Shown one piece after another: positions 25,538 through 34,425 of a stretch of DNA of 64,000 nt. The notes beneath the pieces are model-generated. The model was given only the letters and a program-made list of their open reading frames with translations, did no database searches and was not told where the DNA came from. Each line of letters starts with the position of its first letter. The first letter of the stretch is position 1. Made by a program: the position numbers and the translations under genes. This DNA is from Odoribacter sp. (GTDB lineage: Bacteria; Bacteroidota; Bacteroidia; Bacteroidales; Prolixibacteraceae). The DNA lies in contig PNOH01000003.1 in NCBI GenBank assembly GCA_013824715.1, positions 1-64,000 of the forward strand, read 5' to 3'.

Positions 25538-26893
25538 ATGAATATTACCAGAGAAAACATCAACGAACTGAATGCAATACTTACGGTATCGGTTGATAAA
25601 AATGATTACGAGGCTACTGTAAATGATGTCCTGAAAAATCACCGGAAAAAAGCGAACATGCCGGGATTTCGTCCGGGAATGGTTCCCGCCGGTTTGATTA
25701 AAAAGATGTACGGAAAAGCAATTCTTGCTGAAGAAGTAAATAAAATACTTTCAAAAAGCCTGACCGGTTACATTTACGATGAAAAGCTGAATGTTTTGGG
25801 AGAACCGCTTCCAAACGAAGAAAAACAACCAACCATTGATTGGGAAAACCAGAGCGATTACAGCTTTGTTTTTGACATTGGCATAGCTCCCGCTTTTGAA
25901 GTAAAACTCGACAGTGAAACTACAATACCTTATTATAGCATTGCAGCCAGCGAAGATATGATCAGCAAACAATTGGATGCCTATGCAGGTCGTTCAGGCG
26001 AAAATAAGGTGGTTGATGCAGTTGAAGAAAAAGATACAGTTCGCGGAAATTTCGTTCAGTTGAATGATGAAGGAAACGAACTTGAAGATGGAATTAAAGC
26101 CGATCAGATAGTCATTGCCATCAATCTGATGAAAGACGAGGAAACCAAATCGTCGTTCATCGGTAAAAAAGCCGGCGATGTGATGGTTTTTGATCCAATT
26201 AAAGCATACGAAAACAAACACGAAGTCAGCCACATGCTTAATATTTCGCATGAAGAAGCTGAAAACCTTTCAGGAAATTTCAGTTTTACCATCTTAGAAG
26301 TTCTTCGTTTCGAAAAAGCAATACTGAACCAGGAATTATTTGATAAAATTTATGGTGAAGATTCAGGAATTACTACTGAAGAAGAATTCAAAGCAAAAGT
26401 TAAAGCTGAGTTGGAAGAAAACTTCATCTATTCAAGCAATTACAAATTTGCCCTCTATTGCCGCGATCATTTACTTAAATCTATTCAGTTCGATTTACCG
26501 GTAGCTTTCCTGAAACGCTGGATATTGGCCACCAACGAAAAAATGACTGTAGAACAGCTCGAAACCGACTTTGACAACTTTATGATTGACCTGAAATGGC
26601 AGTTAATTAAAGATAAAATTGTTAAAGACAACGACCTGAAAATAACCGAAGAAGATGTCCGCTCAATGGCCAAAGAGATGGCATTGGCGCAGTTCCGTCA
26701 GTATGGCCTGAATAATGTAAGCGATGAACACCTCGAAAATTACGCCAACCACATGTTGAAAAGTGAAGAAGAACGCCGCAAACTGGTTTCACGCAAACAG
26801 GAAGACGTAATTATTGCAACCATCAAAAACAAAGTCACTCTCGACATGAAGGAAATCAGCTATGACGAGTTTAACAAAATGCTTGAAAATTAA
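25538..26893 (+). CDS. tig: Trigger factor, ribosome-associated chaperone
   Basis: The 451-aa product begins MNITRENINELNAILTVSV and carries the ribosome-binding motif in the form ANMPGFRPGMVPAGLIKK (about 38-56). The ribosome-binding domain (1-115), a shortened PPIase-like region (about 140-245) and the helical C-terminal domain (250-445) follow in order. Trigger factor meets nascent chains at the ribosome exit tunnel. The gene precedes clpP and clpX, the classic tig-clpP-clpX order. A promoter box sits between tig and clpP, so clpPX may also be transcribed separately. The length is normal. Confidence 0.96.
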   Translation: MNITRENINELNAILTVSVDKNDYEATVNDVLKNHRKKANMPGFRPGMVPAGLIKKMYGKAILAEEVNKILSKSLTGYIYDEKLNVLGEPLPNEEKQPTIDWENQSDYSFVFDIGIAPAFEVKLDSETTIPYYSIAASEDMISKQLDAYAGRSGENKVVDAVEEKDTVRGNFVQLNDEGNELEDGIKADQIVIAINLMKDEETKSSFIGKKAGDVMVFDPIKAYENKHEVSHMLNISHEEAENLSGNFSFTILEVLRFEKAILNQELFDKIYGEDSGITTEEEFKAKVKAELEENFIYSSNYKFALYCRDHLLKSIQFDLPVAFLKRWILATNEKMTVEQLETDFDNFMIDLKWQLIKDKIVKDNDLKITEEDVRSMAKEMALAQFRQYGLNNVSDEHLENYANHMLKSEEERRKLVSRKQEDVIIATIKNKVTLDMKEISYDEFNKMLEN

Positions 26894-26926
26894 TTGAATG
26901 GTTGTATAGCCAAAAGCATATTTTTT

Positions 26927-26934
26927 TAACTTTG
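26927..26934 (+). promoter_or_regulatory. Bacteroidota -7 box (TAACTTTG) upstream of clpP
   Basis: TAACTTTG matches TAnnTTTG and lies about 76 bp upstream of the clpP start, within the 117-bp tig-clpP gap. Confidence 0.6.
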
Positions 26935-27010
26935 TGAAAGTTTGATTCTACCTTTCTCCGGAAAGGCATAAACGAATTTCACAATGTTTTTTTAAAAGGA
27001 GACCATTATT

Positions 27011-27685
27011 ATGAACGACGGAAGAGAATTTCAAAAATATGCAATCAAACATTTGGGCATTAGTAGCTTAAACCTGAATCGTTTCGATTCCATTTTAACC
27101 AACAGCCTTACTCCTTATATCATTGAAGAACGTCAGTTAAACGTTGCTTCGATGGACGTATTTTCAAGACTGATGATGGACCGCATCATTTTTCTGGGCA
27201 CGCCTATCGACGATTACATTGCAAACATCGTTCAGGCACAGTTGTTGTTTCTCGAATCGGCTGACCCCAGCAAAGACATTATCATTTATTTCAATACTCC
27301 AGGAGGCTCGGTACATGCTGGTTTGGGCATCTACGATACCATGCAGTACATTTCATCCGATATTTCTACCGTATGCACCGGTATGGCAGCCTCGATGGGC
27401 GCCGTTTTGCTTACTGCCGGTGAAAAAGGGAAACGTTCGGCATTGAAACATTCACGCATAATGATTCATCAACCTATGGGCGGCGCTTCAGGACAGGCTT
27501 CCGACATTGAAATAACTGCTCGCGAGATCATGAAACTCAAGAAGGAATTGTACGAAATCATTGCCGCTCACAGTGGTAAAACGTATATTGAGGTTGAAAA
27601 AGATGCCGACCGCGATTATTGGATGACCTCAAGCGAAGCTAAGGAATACGGGATGATTGACGAAGTTTTGATCAGGCATAAATAG
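27011..27685 (+). CDS. clpP: ATP-dependent Clp protease proteolytic subunit
   Basis: The 224-aa product is a serine peptidase with catalytic Ser128 in GMAASMGA and His153 in MIHQPMGG; the Asp lies further on. The oxyanion glycine-rich strand (YFNTPGGSVHAGLGIYDTMQ) and IFLGTPIDD are also family marks. The N-terminus is about 25 residues longer than E. coli ClpP, common in this phylum and probably a propeptide. It forms the barrel that degrades proteins delivered by ClpX, encoded 30 bp downstream. Confidence 0.97.
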   Translation: MNDGREFQKYAIKHLGISSLNLNRFDSILTNSLTPYIIEERQLNVASMDVFSRLMMDRIIFLGTPIDDYIANIVQAQLLFLESADPSKDIIIYFNTPGGSVHAGLGIYDTMQYISSDISTVCTGMAASMGAVLLTAGEKGKRSALKHSRIMIHQPMGGASGQASDIEITAREIMKLKKELYEIIAAHSGKTYIEVEKDADRDYWMTSSEAKEYGMIDEVLIRHK

Positions 27686-27715
27686 GACGCTGCATAAACA
27701 AAATATACTTTGAAA

Positions 27716-28936
27716 ATGAAAATGGATAAATGTTCCTTTTGTGGACGCGTAAAGAAGGAGGTAAACTTGCTGATTGCCGGTATGGAAGGACATATTTGCG
27801 ATAATTGTGTGGAGCAGGCACATGCAATCGTTGAAGAGGAACTTAAAAAAAACGAAGGTTTCGATACGAATGGTATAATACTGATGAAACCAAAGGAAAT
27901 TAAAAATTTTCTGGATCAGTATGTGATTGGGCAGGACCAGGCAAAAAAAATATTGGCAGTGGCTGTTTACAACCATTACAAACGCCTCAATCAACCAGTA
28001 TCTGCCGACGAAACAGAAATCGAAAAGTCAAATATTATTCTTGTTGGTGAAACCGGTACCGGAAAAACTCTTTTAGCGCGCACCATTGCCAAAATGCTTC
28101 ATGTTCCTTTTACCATTGTTGACGCCACTGTTTTAACCGAGGCCGGCTATGTCGGCGAAGATATCGAAAGTTTGCTCACCCGTTTGCTGCAGGTTGCCGA
28201 TTACAATGTGGAAGCTGCCGAGCGTGGAATTGTATTCATTGACGAAATAGACAAAATTGCGCGAAAAGGAGATAACCCTTCCATTACCCGCGATGTTTCG
28301 GGCGAGGGCGTTCAGCAGGGGCTGCTTAAATTACTCGAAGGCTCAATCGTGAATGTTCCACCACAGGGCGGACGTAAACATCCTGAACAGAAAATGATTG
28401 CCATCAATACCAAAAACATCCTGTTTATTTGTGGCGGGGCTTTCGATGGTATCGAAAAAAAGATTGCACACCGGCTGAATACTAAAATAGTTGGTTATGG
28501 CGCTCAGATGAAAGCCGATCATCTCGACCGTAATAATATGTTGCAATATATTGCGCCCCAGGATTTAAAAGCATTTGGGCTAATTCCTGAAATCATTGGC
28601 CGTATTCCGGTATTAACTTATCTGGAACCACTCGACCGTAAAGCCCTGCGCAATATCCTGACCGAACCCAGGAATTCGCTGATCAAGCAATACGTGAAAT
28701 TATTTAAGCTCGACGATATTGAATTGAGTTTCGATGAAAAAGCCCTTGAGTTCATTGTTGATAAGGCTGTAGAGTTCAGACTTGGCGCTCGGGGCCTTCG
28801 GGCCATTTGTGAAAACATTATGGTTGATGCCATGTTTGACACACCTTCAGACCATGTCAGTAAAATGAAGATCAGCCTTGAATATGCTCAGGAAAAAATT
28901 GACGGAGCAAGCGCTGTGCGCTTAAAGGCAAGCTAA
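27716..28936 (+). CDS. clpX: ATP-dependent Clp protease ATP-binding subunit ClpX
   Basis: The start at ATG 27716 gives [13 protein letters not shown] 27722 (MDKCSFCG) is equally plausible. The zinc-binding domain shows CSFC and CDNC pairs (within the first 35 residues). The AAA+ core has Walker A GETGTGKT, pore-loop GYVGED, Walker [14 protein letters not shown], the sensor region [14 protein letters not shown], and the C-terminal arginine sensor GARGLR. It unfolds substrates and feeds them into ClpP. The product of about 406 residues is of normal length. Confidence 0.97.
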   Translation: MKMDKCSFCGRVKKEVNLLIAGMEGHICDNCVEQAHAIVEEELKKNEGFDTNGIILMKPKEIKNFLDQYVIGQDQAKKILAVAVYNHYKRLNQPVSADETEIEKSNIILVGETGTGKTLLARTIAKMLHVPFTIVDATVLTEAGYVGEDIESLLTRLLQVADYNVEAAERGIVFIDEIDKIARKGDNPSITRDVSGEGVQQGLLKLLEGSIVNVPPQGGRKHPEQKMIAINTKNILFICGGAFDGIEKKIAHRLNTKIVGYGAQMKADHLDRNNMLQYIAPQDLKAFGLIPEIIGRIPVLTYLEPLDRKALRNILTEPRNSLIKQYVKLFKLDDIELSFDEKALEFIVDKAVEFRLGARGLRAICENIMVDAMFDTPSDHVSKMKISLEYAQEKIDGASAVRLKAS

Positions 28937-28946
28937 TGGATGCCAC

Positions 28947-29180
28947 ATGGAAGAACTGATTTTTTCAAAAGGAGATTTTATCCGGGTTGATGGAATTAAT
29001 GCGGTAGTCGTTGGGACTGAAGAAGATGACGATATTCCGCATGACCACATCGCCATTTTTTTTGGATCAGAAATAGCCAAACGAGAATCGGAAGGCGGAG
29101 AAGGAAATGACAGGCCAATAGTATGGATTGTGCCCATCGACATTTGCGAAGATGGATTGGAACCTGAATACAGGGAGTAA
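28947..29180 (+). CDS. Small acidic protein of unknown function downstream of clpX
   Basis: The 77-aa frame starts 11 bp after the clpX stop and shows biased, protein-like composition: GDFIRVDGINAVVVGTEEDD, then a HIAIFFG stretch, and PIVWIVPIDICEDG near the end. It is strongly acidic with no signal peptide or membrane segment. The beta-rich, short pattern could be a small barrel fold, but I do not recognise a family. Position and spacing suggest co-transcription with clpX. It could be an adaptor or simply a passenger; no function is claimed. Confidence 0.65.
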   Translation: MEELIFSKGDFIRVDGINAVVVGTEEDDDIPHDHIAIFFGSEIAKRESEGGEGNDRPIVWIVPIDICEDGLEPEYRE

Positions 29181-29193
29181 TATGGTTCGACAA

Positions 29194-30336
29194 TCATTTA
29201 ATAAGTTCGCCTGCCCATAGTTTTTGGAGAAAAATATTCCATGGTAAAATAAGGATGTTGTCAATCTGTCGGGGGAAAGGGTCGTTCGTGATCAGGATTG
29301 ATTTTTTTACCGGATATTCCTCGGCAAAGTGTCGTAACCCACTCAAATGACGTTGATTTGCGTTTTCGGTGGCTTTTACCTCAATCGCAACTTCATGGTC
29401 GCCCAAAACAAAGTCAATTTCCAATTGCGATGCTGTACGCCAGTAGCTAACCGGATAGTTCAGGTCGGAATACGAACTGTGCGCATAAATTTCCTGATAG
29501 ATGAAATGTTCAAACGCTTTCCCGAATGCTTCGCTTCCTTGCTCGATTTTCCCTCGTTTGAGCAGATAATTAGCTATCCCGATGTCGAAAAAATAGAATT
29601 TTGGAGCAAGTATAACCCTCCGCTTTGGCTTTTTTTGAAAAGAAGGAAGGAATCGTCCAGTCAGGGTGTCTTCCAAAATCTGAAAATATTCGCGGACAGT
29701 AGGAGAACTCACTCCACAATCTGAAGCAATATTCGAGAAGTTTACAATTTCTCCGTTTGAAAAAGCGGTTGCTTCCAAAAATCGGGAAAACGAGGTGATA
29801 TTCCTGATTTTGGCTTCGGCCATGATTTCGTCCTTCAAGTAACTGCCGATGTATGAAGACATCAGTTTTTGAGGATTTGCAGAAAGATAATGGCGGGGCA
29901 ACAATCCATTGTTAATCGCGCGTAGCAATTCAAAATCTGGTATTTCCTGACTGATTAGCGGAAAAAGTTCATAACGAAGCGCCCGGCCACCCAAAAGGTT
30001 TGCGCCGGATCTTAAAATCTTCCGTGGGCTTGATCCACTTAAAACAAACCTCGTCCGGTTATTTTCGATCAACCAATGAATTTCATTCAGTAACTCCGGA
30101 ATCCGCTGGATTTCATCAATGATGACAGGGGTTTTTCGGGAATCGGCCAGAATAATCTCACGAAGTTGTGCCGGGTTTCGTTGAAGCCTTTCGAAAACTT
30201 CGGTTTGCAAGAGGTCGAACCACAACGAATCGGGGAAAAATTCTTTTAACAAAGTGCTTTTCCCCGTTTGTCTTGCGCCCCATAAAAAAAGGCTTTCATG
30301 ACCACTTCCCTGAAATATTTGTTTGCGAATATACAT
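29194..30336 (-). CDS. AAA+ ATPase with C-terminal DUF4143 domain
   Basis: The 380-aa product has Walker A GARQTGKS (20-27), Walker B PVIIDEIQRIP (about 70-80) and sensor FVLSGSSPRKI, followed by the DUF4143 domain in its C-terminal half (RRVILAPKFYFFDIGIANYL and LEIDFVLGDHEVAIEVKA). The last motif resembles a PDDEXK-like nuclease core (D…ExK). These proteins are abundant in Bacteroidota and archaea and often behave as mobile, duplicated genes; the biochemical role is not established. It stands alone, facing clpX. AT-rich upstream DNA (30337-30420) contains TTATCAGG/CCTGATAA-type inverted sequence that could be an operator. Confidence 0.9.
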   Translation of the reverse strand: MYIRKQIFQGSGHESLFLWGARQTGKSTLLKEFFPDSLWFDLLQTEVFERLQRNPAQLREIILADSRKTPVIIDEIQRIPELLNEIHWLIENNRTRFVLSGSSPRKILRSGANLLGGRALRYELFPLISQEIPDFELLRAINNGLLPRHYLSANPQKLMSSYIGSYLKDEIMAEAKIRNITSFSRFLEATAFSNGEIVNFSNIASDCGVSSPTVREYFQILEDTLTGRFLPSFQKKPKRRVILAPKFYFFDIGIANYLLKRGKIEQGSEAFGKAFEHFIYQEIYAHSSYSDLNYPVSYWRTASQLEIDFVLGDHEVAIEVKATENANQRHLSGLRHFAEEYPVKKSILITNDPFPRQIDNILILPWNIFLQKLWAGELIK

Positions 30337-30432
30337 GATAATTTAAAGTAATAGTTTAATATATCCTGATAATATAAAGTAAAGATAGGATATAATTAGT
30401 ATATATGCAAGATTATCAGATTTTTATTCTAA

Positions 30433-31464
30433 TTATTTCCAAACTTCTTCCTGAAGCCAAATTACCGGATGCCGCACCGGAAGATTCCGGATAACTTCGG
30501 GATGGGTTGGATTGGCAGGCAAACGCAGAAAGGCACTGATGTATTCTTCATTCTGATAGGCTAATCCGGCAAATAATAGTGAAGACTGGCGTACCGGCCA
30601 TTCGTCCCAAATGTAAATGTCCTTGGCAAAGGGCCATTTCGATTTGTCGGCGATGTACGGATAAATGTATTCCATTCCTTTTTTCAGGTTTTTTCCATCC
30701 GGAGTTTGAAATTCCCACAAATTATCTTCCGGAGTAGAAAGAATCTTGGCCAGGTTGCATATAGCGTCGATGTTGAAAAGCGAATAGCCGTAAGGTTTGG
30801 TACGCCTTAATTCCTGCGGAAAGCTGCCGTCTTCGTCCATTTGTGAAGGAAGGAATACGGTTTTGAAACGATCAGTGCACATTTTCCTGACTTCCTCATT
30901 TCCGGTCAGATCAGCCATTGCTGCGGCAGTAACGGCCCAGCAGATGCCGTGGTTGTTTTTGGCATTCATTTCGTCGATGCCATATTGGTGGGTAGTCATC
31001 CAGTTCAGGAATTCGCTGAACCAGACTTTGATTTTCGCCGCATCTTTCTCCGAAATGGCGTTTCCCTCAATCAGAATTTTGGCCGATTGTGCTACTTCAA
31101 CCAAATGGTACGCATCAATTAAGCCGATTCCGCGACCGGTAAATCGGCCCCAGATGGCTTGGGCATAAAGCATGTTTGGATTCATTCGGGTTTCCGGATT
31201 TACAAACCACGCGTCGAGGTGCTTCAAAACCCGATCGGCATATTTCTGTTTCCCGGTCAGAATCCAGGCCGAGGTTAGTGTGGCGGCGATTTCGCTAAGG
31301 CGGATCATGGCATGGCGATGTTCCACAAAATTCTCAGGATTGGTTTGCCCGTCTTTCTGGATGTATGGGCCAGTCGGATTGGCCGGATCGGGCCACCAAT
31401 AGTCGCCCTCCGAGTAAAAATCATTTTTCCCGCCGGCACTGCGTTTGCACGATGATGCGGTCAC
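30433..31464 (-). CDS. Alginate lyase family protein, open part after an in-frame stop
   Basis: The 343-aa open part matches the alginate-lyase-like all-alpha fold family (PF05426): RSAGGKNDFYSEGDYWWPDP, YIQKDGQTNPENFVEHR, TRMNPNMLYAQ, GRGIGLIDAYHL and NAKNNHGICWA (catalytic Asn/His region). The nominal GTG start cuts into a conserved block (PVTVTASSCKRSAGG), so it is not the natural beginning. Reading upstream in the same frame crosses a single TAG (31480-31482) and then gives 59 codons of normal protein with a signal peptide (next entry). The gene is therefore broken by a nonsense codon, read through, or affected by a sequencing error. The substrate would be a uronic-acid polysaccharide, not necessarily alginate. 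Confidence 0.85.
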   Translation of the reverse strand: MTASSCKRSAGGKNDFYSEGDYWWPDPANPTGPYIQKDGQTNPENFVEHRHAMIRLSEIAATLTSAWILTGKQKYADRVLKHLDAWFVNPETRMNPNMLYAQAIWGRFTGRGIGLIDAYHLVEVAQSAKILIEGNAISEKDAAKIKVWFSEFLNWMTTHQYGIDEMNAKNNHGICWAVTAAAMADLTGNEEVRKMCTDRFKTVFLPSQMDEDGSFPQELRRTKPYGYSLFNIDAICNLAKILSTPEDNLWEFQTPDGKNLKKGMEYIYPYIADKSKWPFAKDIYIWDEWPVRQSSLLFAGLAYQNEEYISAFLRLPANPTHPEVIRNLPVRHPVIWLQEEVWK

Positions 31465-31659
31465 CGTAACCGGATTTTCCTACATCATTTGTTCAGCCCT
31501 TTCGATAGTTTCATTCCTGACATTATCAATGACTTGTTTGACAAGTTTGCTCATCGGCTGTGAATATGCAGGTATCCTTTCTCCTCGATTTGTACGTGAA
31601 ATTGCCTGATAGGAAATTTGGCTCAGGACTAAGGATAAGATCAAAAGGATATATTTCAA
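31465..31659 (-). pseudogene. N-terminal segment of the alginate lyase gene, separated by amber TAG
   Basis: In the same frame as the entry at 30433-31464, TTG 31659 begins a signal peptide (MKYILLILSLVLSQISYQA), followed by about 40 residues (…MSKLVKQVIDNVRNETIERA…EQMM), then TAG, then ENPVTVTASSC, which enters the conserved domain. No frameshift is needed. One base change, such as CAG or AAG to TAG, explains the interruption. Confidence 0.8.
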
Positions 31660-31840
31660 TATTGTCAGGAATTAAATAGTTTTGGTTTTTCGAAAGGGTG
31701 AAAGTAGCGAATAATGAAATTGATTGCCCTGCCTGCAAAAACATTTTCTTTTCCGGGGACGATTTTTGTTATCTTCGCAGGCCTGATTTATTTCAACTAA
31801 TCGCACTAATCAGGAAATGGTCAATTGAAAAACACTCTCC

Positions 31841-32752
31841 ATGAAGTACCCGCAAAAAAAATCAGAATTCCGCCCCGAAAAATTAAAAGAGATTGCTGTA
31901 AAGGTGTCGGGGCCTACTGAATTGCTCAAATTCCTGATTGAGAAATTTCCGGAGAAAAGCCGCACAGCCATCAAACTGATGCTGGCGCATAAACAGGTCA
32001 GCGTGGGGGATTTGGTAACTACCCAATTCGACTTTCCGCTGAATCGGGGACAGATCGTTTATCTCAACAAAAAGAAATCGGAAGAAAAAATCCGTTTCAG
32101 AGATTTGAAGATTGTGCATGAAGATGTTGATTTGATCGTTGTTGAAAAAGGGAGTGGATTGTCCTCTGTAGCTTCTGAAAAAGAGAATGTAAAGTCGGCA
32201 CAAAGCCTATTGACTGAATATGTCAGGAAATTTGATCTGAAGAACCAGGTATATGTTATCCATAGGCTTGATCGTGATACTTCGGGGCTGATGATGTTTG
32301 CAAAGAGCAAAAAAGTACAGGAAGCATTGCAGAAAGAATGGAGCGATTCATTAATCGAGGACACTTATGTGGTAGTTGTTGAGGGAGTTGTAGAGAAGTT
32401 GGAAGGTAGCATAACTTCCTGGCTGAAAGAAAATAAAGCTTTTCAGGTAATTTCGAGCCAGACTCCGGACGATGGACAAAAAGCAGTAACTCATTACAAA
32501 GTATTAAAAATCAGCAAACTGTTTTCTTTATTGGAAGTTAAGCCGGAAACCAGTCGTAAAAATCAGATCAGGGTACACTTGAAAGATATGGGATTTCCCA
32601 TTGCTGGCGATAAAAAATATGGTGGCAAGCTTAATCCGGTTGGCCAGATTGGATTGCACTGCAAAGTTTTGTCGCTGAAGCATCCGGTAACAGGAAAAAC
32701 GTTGCGTATCGAAAGCCCCATTCCGGGAAAATTTATGAAGCTGTTCAGGTAA
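31841..32752 (+). CDS. RluA-family pseudouridine synthase
   Basis: The 303-aa product has an N-terminal S4-like RNA-binding region (about 25-75; KSRTAIKLMLAHKQVSVGD) and the RluA catalytic motif HRLDRDTSG with Asp144. Further family blocks are EDTYVVVVEG, KPETSRKNQIRVHL and FPIAGDKKYGG. It converts specific uridines in rRNA or tRNA to pseudouridine; which RluA paralogue it represents cannot be fixed from the motifs. A TATCTTCG sequence at about 31769 is a weak variant of the -7 box. It precedes tRNA-Gly by 61 bp. Confidence 0.93.
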   Translation: MKYPQKKSEFRPEKLKEIAVKVSGPTELLKFLIEKFPEKSRTAIKLMLAHKQVSVGDLVTTQFDFPLNRGQIVYLNKKKSEEKIRFRDLKIVHEDVDLIVVEKGSGLSSVASEKENVKSAQSLLTEYVRKFDLKNQVYVIHRLDRDTSGLMMFAKSKKVQEALQKEWSDSLIEDTYVVVVEGVVEKLEGSITSWLKENKAFQVISSQTPDDGQKAVTHYKVLKISKLFSLLEVKPETSRKNQIRVHLKDMGFPIAGDKKYGGKLNPVGQIGLHCKVLSLKHPVTGKTLRIESPIPGKFMKLFR

Positions 32753-32793
32753 AATATCTTTTAAAAACATAACCACTCAAAGCTTAGAATTCT

Positions 32794-32801
32794 TATTTTT
32801 G
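32794..32801 (+). promoter_or_regulatory. Bacteroidota -7 box (TATTTTTG) of tRNA-Gly
   Basis: TATTTTTG matches TAnnTTTG and ends 12 bp before the tRNA 5' end, the same geometry as at tRNA-Leu. Confidence 0.65.
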
Positions 32802-32813
32802 GGCAATCAATAA

Positions 32814-32885
32814 GCGGGAGTAGCTCAGTGGTAGAGCATCAGCTTCCCAAGCTGAGGGTCGCGGGTTCGACCCCCGTTTCCCGCT
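32814..32885 (+). tRNA. tRNA-Gly (CCC anticodon)
   Basis: GCGGGAG (32814-32820) pairs with TTCCCGC (32878-32884). The D-arm TAGCTCAGTGGTAGAGCA and T-arm GCGGGTTCGACCCCCG are normal (one mismatch-tolerant pair). Anticodon arm CAGC-TTCCCAA-GCTG gives anticodon CCC, reading GGG. The 3' CCA is not encoded. Confidence 0.96.
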
Positions 32886-32894
32886 CGGTGAAAT

Positions 32895-32931
32895 AAAGAG
32901 AGTTAGATTAATTTCCGGCTCTCTTTTTTTT
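32895..32931 (+). terminator. Intrinsic terminator after tRNA-Gly
   Basis: AAAGAGAG (32895-32902) pairs perfectly with CTCTCTTT (32919-32926) across a 16-nt loop, and a run of eight Ts ends at 32931. Confidence 0.85.
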
Positions 32932-33008
32932 GCCTGCAAGATTTTAGTGGAATGAAAATTCAACCTAATTCCTTAATTTTAGACCTTAAACGGTTAAAAG
33001 CTTTCAGT

Positions 33009-34352
33009 ATGAAACGATCTGTAAAAATCATTCTTGTAATTGTTGTTATCGTATTGCTGGCCGGCGCTTATTTCGGGTATCAAGTCTATCAAACTATAAT
33101 GGGAAGCGAGCCTATATCCGGGAAACAGGAAAATATTCCAGTACCAATGGCCCCGACACCTCAAATCACAACCGGAATTGCAGATTGGACAAACTGGAGG
33201 GGTTCAAACTTTGAAGGGAAAAGCGCCTTCACCGGCATCCGGACCGATTGGTCGAAAGGCTTGGAAAAACTTTGGCAGGTGAACTATCTGTGTCAGGATA
33301 AGTCCACTGCTTCGTGGTCATCTCCGGTTGTTCAGGGGAACCGGTTAATCGTTCCGGGCAGGGACGAGAAAAATGATTTGATATTTTGCATCAATGCCGA
33401 TATCGGTGAGATGATCTGGATGGGTTCCTATGAATCGGTGACAGGATCCAGCCATGGTCCCGGTTCGCGTGCAACACCATTTATAAATGAGGATCGGGTT
33501 TATACTTTTGGTCGTAGTGGTGACCTGGTATGCTGGCAATTGGAAGACGGGAAACTTCTCTGGCGCAAAAATGTAAAGGAAGCAGGCGGCATTGAGCCAA
33601 CCTGGGGCTATTCATCCACACCACTTGTTTTGGACGACAAAGTTATTGTACAGGGCGGTGGTAGCGCACTGGTTATTGCCTACAATAAACTAACGGGCGA
33701 TTTACTCTGGAAATCAATGGAAGGAGAAGCAGGGTATGCTGCCGCAATTACGATGGAAATTGAAGGTGAAGTGAAATTGCTCATTTACCATGGAACTGGA
33801 TTGTCGTGCCTGAATCCTTCCGATGGAAAGAACTTGTGGACTGCGCCCTGGGCAACCGAATATTTCGTGAATGCGACTACGCCAATTGTTTCCAATGATA
33901 TCATTTTTCATTCTTCCGGATACAAAATGGGATGTGAAGCTTTAAAGGTTACCAAAAGTGGCTATTCGGTGCTTTGGAAGAACAATCTGTTGGAAGCTCA
34001 GCATACTGATCCGGTTTTGATTGATGGATACATTTATGGATATTCCGGCGAAAGTTCCCGGAATAATGGACAATTTAAATGCATTGAACTGGCCAGTGGC
34101 AAAGAAATGTGGAGTACCACCCTGATTGGACAGGGAACAACAACCTTTGCTGATGGCCATTTATTTTGTCTGGATATCAAAGGAAACTTATTCCTTGTTA
34201 AACCTGAACCCTCAGGCTTTGTAAAAGTTGGTGAGATTAAAGCGGCTATCGGGGATGTAAAAAATCCGGCATGGACAGTCCCTGTGGTCGCCAATGGCAA
34301 ATTGTATCTTCGTTATTTGCAGCAACTGGTTTGTTATAAGCTGGATGATTAA
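33009..34352 (+). CDS. PQQ-like beta-propeller repeat protein, membrane-anchored or secreted
   Basis: ATG 33009 is preferred over the in-frame ATG 32952 because it starts directly with an anchor or signal sequence (MKRSVKIILVIVVIVLLAGAY, partly quoted). The remaining 415 or so residues are BamB/PQQ-like propeller blades: WTNWRGSNFEGKS, VVQGNRLIVPGRDEKNDLIF, LVCWQLEDGKLLWRK, VIAYNKLTGDLLWKSMEGE and ELASGKEMWSTTLIGQGT. The tryptophan-docking pattern (A-x-D-xx-G-xxxW) repeats about seven times. No catalytic residues of PQQ dehydrogenases were seen, so a binding or scaffold role is more likely. The gene seems monocistronic. Confidence 0.88.
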   Translation: MKRSVKIILVIVVIVLLAGAYFGYQVYQTIMGSEPISGKQENIPVPMAPTPQITTGIADWTNWRGSNFEGKSAFTGIRTDWSKGLEKLWQVNYLCQDKSTASWSSPVVQGNRLIVPGRDEKNDLIFCINADIGEMIWMGSYESVTGSSHGPGSRATPFINEDRVYTFGRSGDLVCWQLEDGKLLWRKNVKEAGGIEPTWGYSSTPLVLDDKVIVQGGGSALVIAYNKLTGDLLWKSMEGEAGYAAAITMEIEGEVKLLIYHGTGLSCLNPSDGKNLWTAPWATEYFVNATTPIVSNDIIFHSSGYKMGCEALKVTKSGYSVLWKNNLLEAQHTDPVLIDGYIYGYSGESSRNNGQFKCIELASGKEMWSTTLIGQGTTTFADGHLFCLDIKGNLFLVKPEPSGFVKVGEIKAAIGDVKNPAWTVPVVANGKLYLRYLQQLVCYKLDD

Positions 34353-34392
34353 TTTCTGACTCTTTTTTATGTAATATGAAACTTTCTTACGA

Positions 34393-34400
34393 TAGTTTTG
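34393..34400 (+). promoter_or_regulatory. Bacteroidota -7 box (TAGTTTTG)
   Basis: TAGTTTTG matches TAnnTTTG and lies 25 bp before ATG 34426, supporting that start over the upstream alternative at 34405. Confidence 0.6.
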
Positions 34401-34425
34401 TATTTTGTCATTCTATATTTCAATT

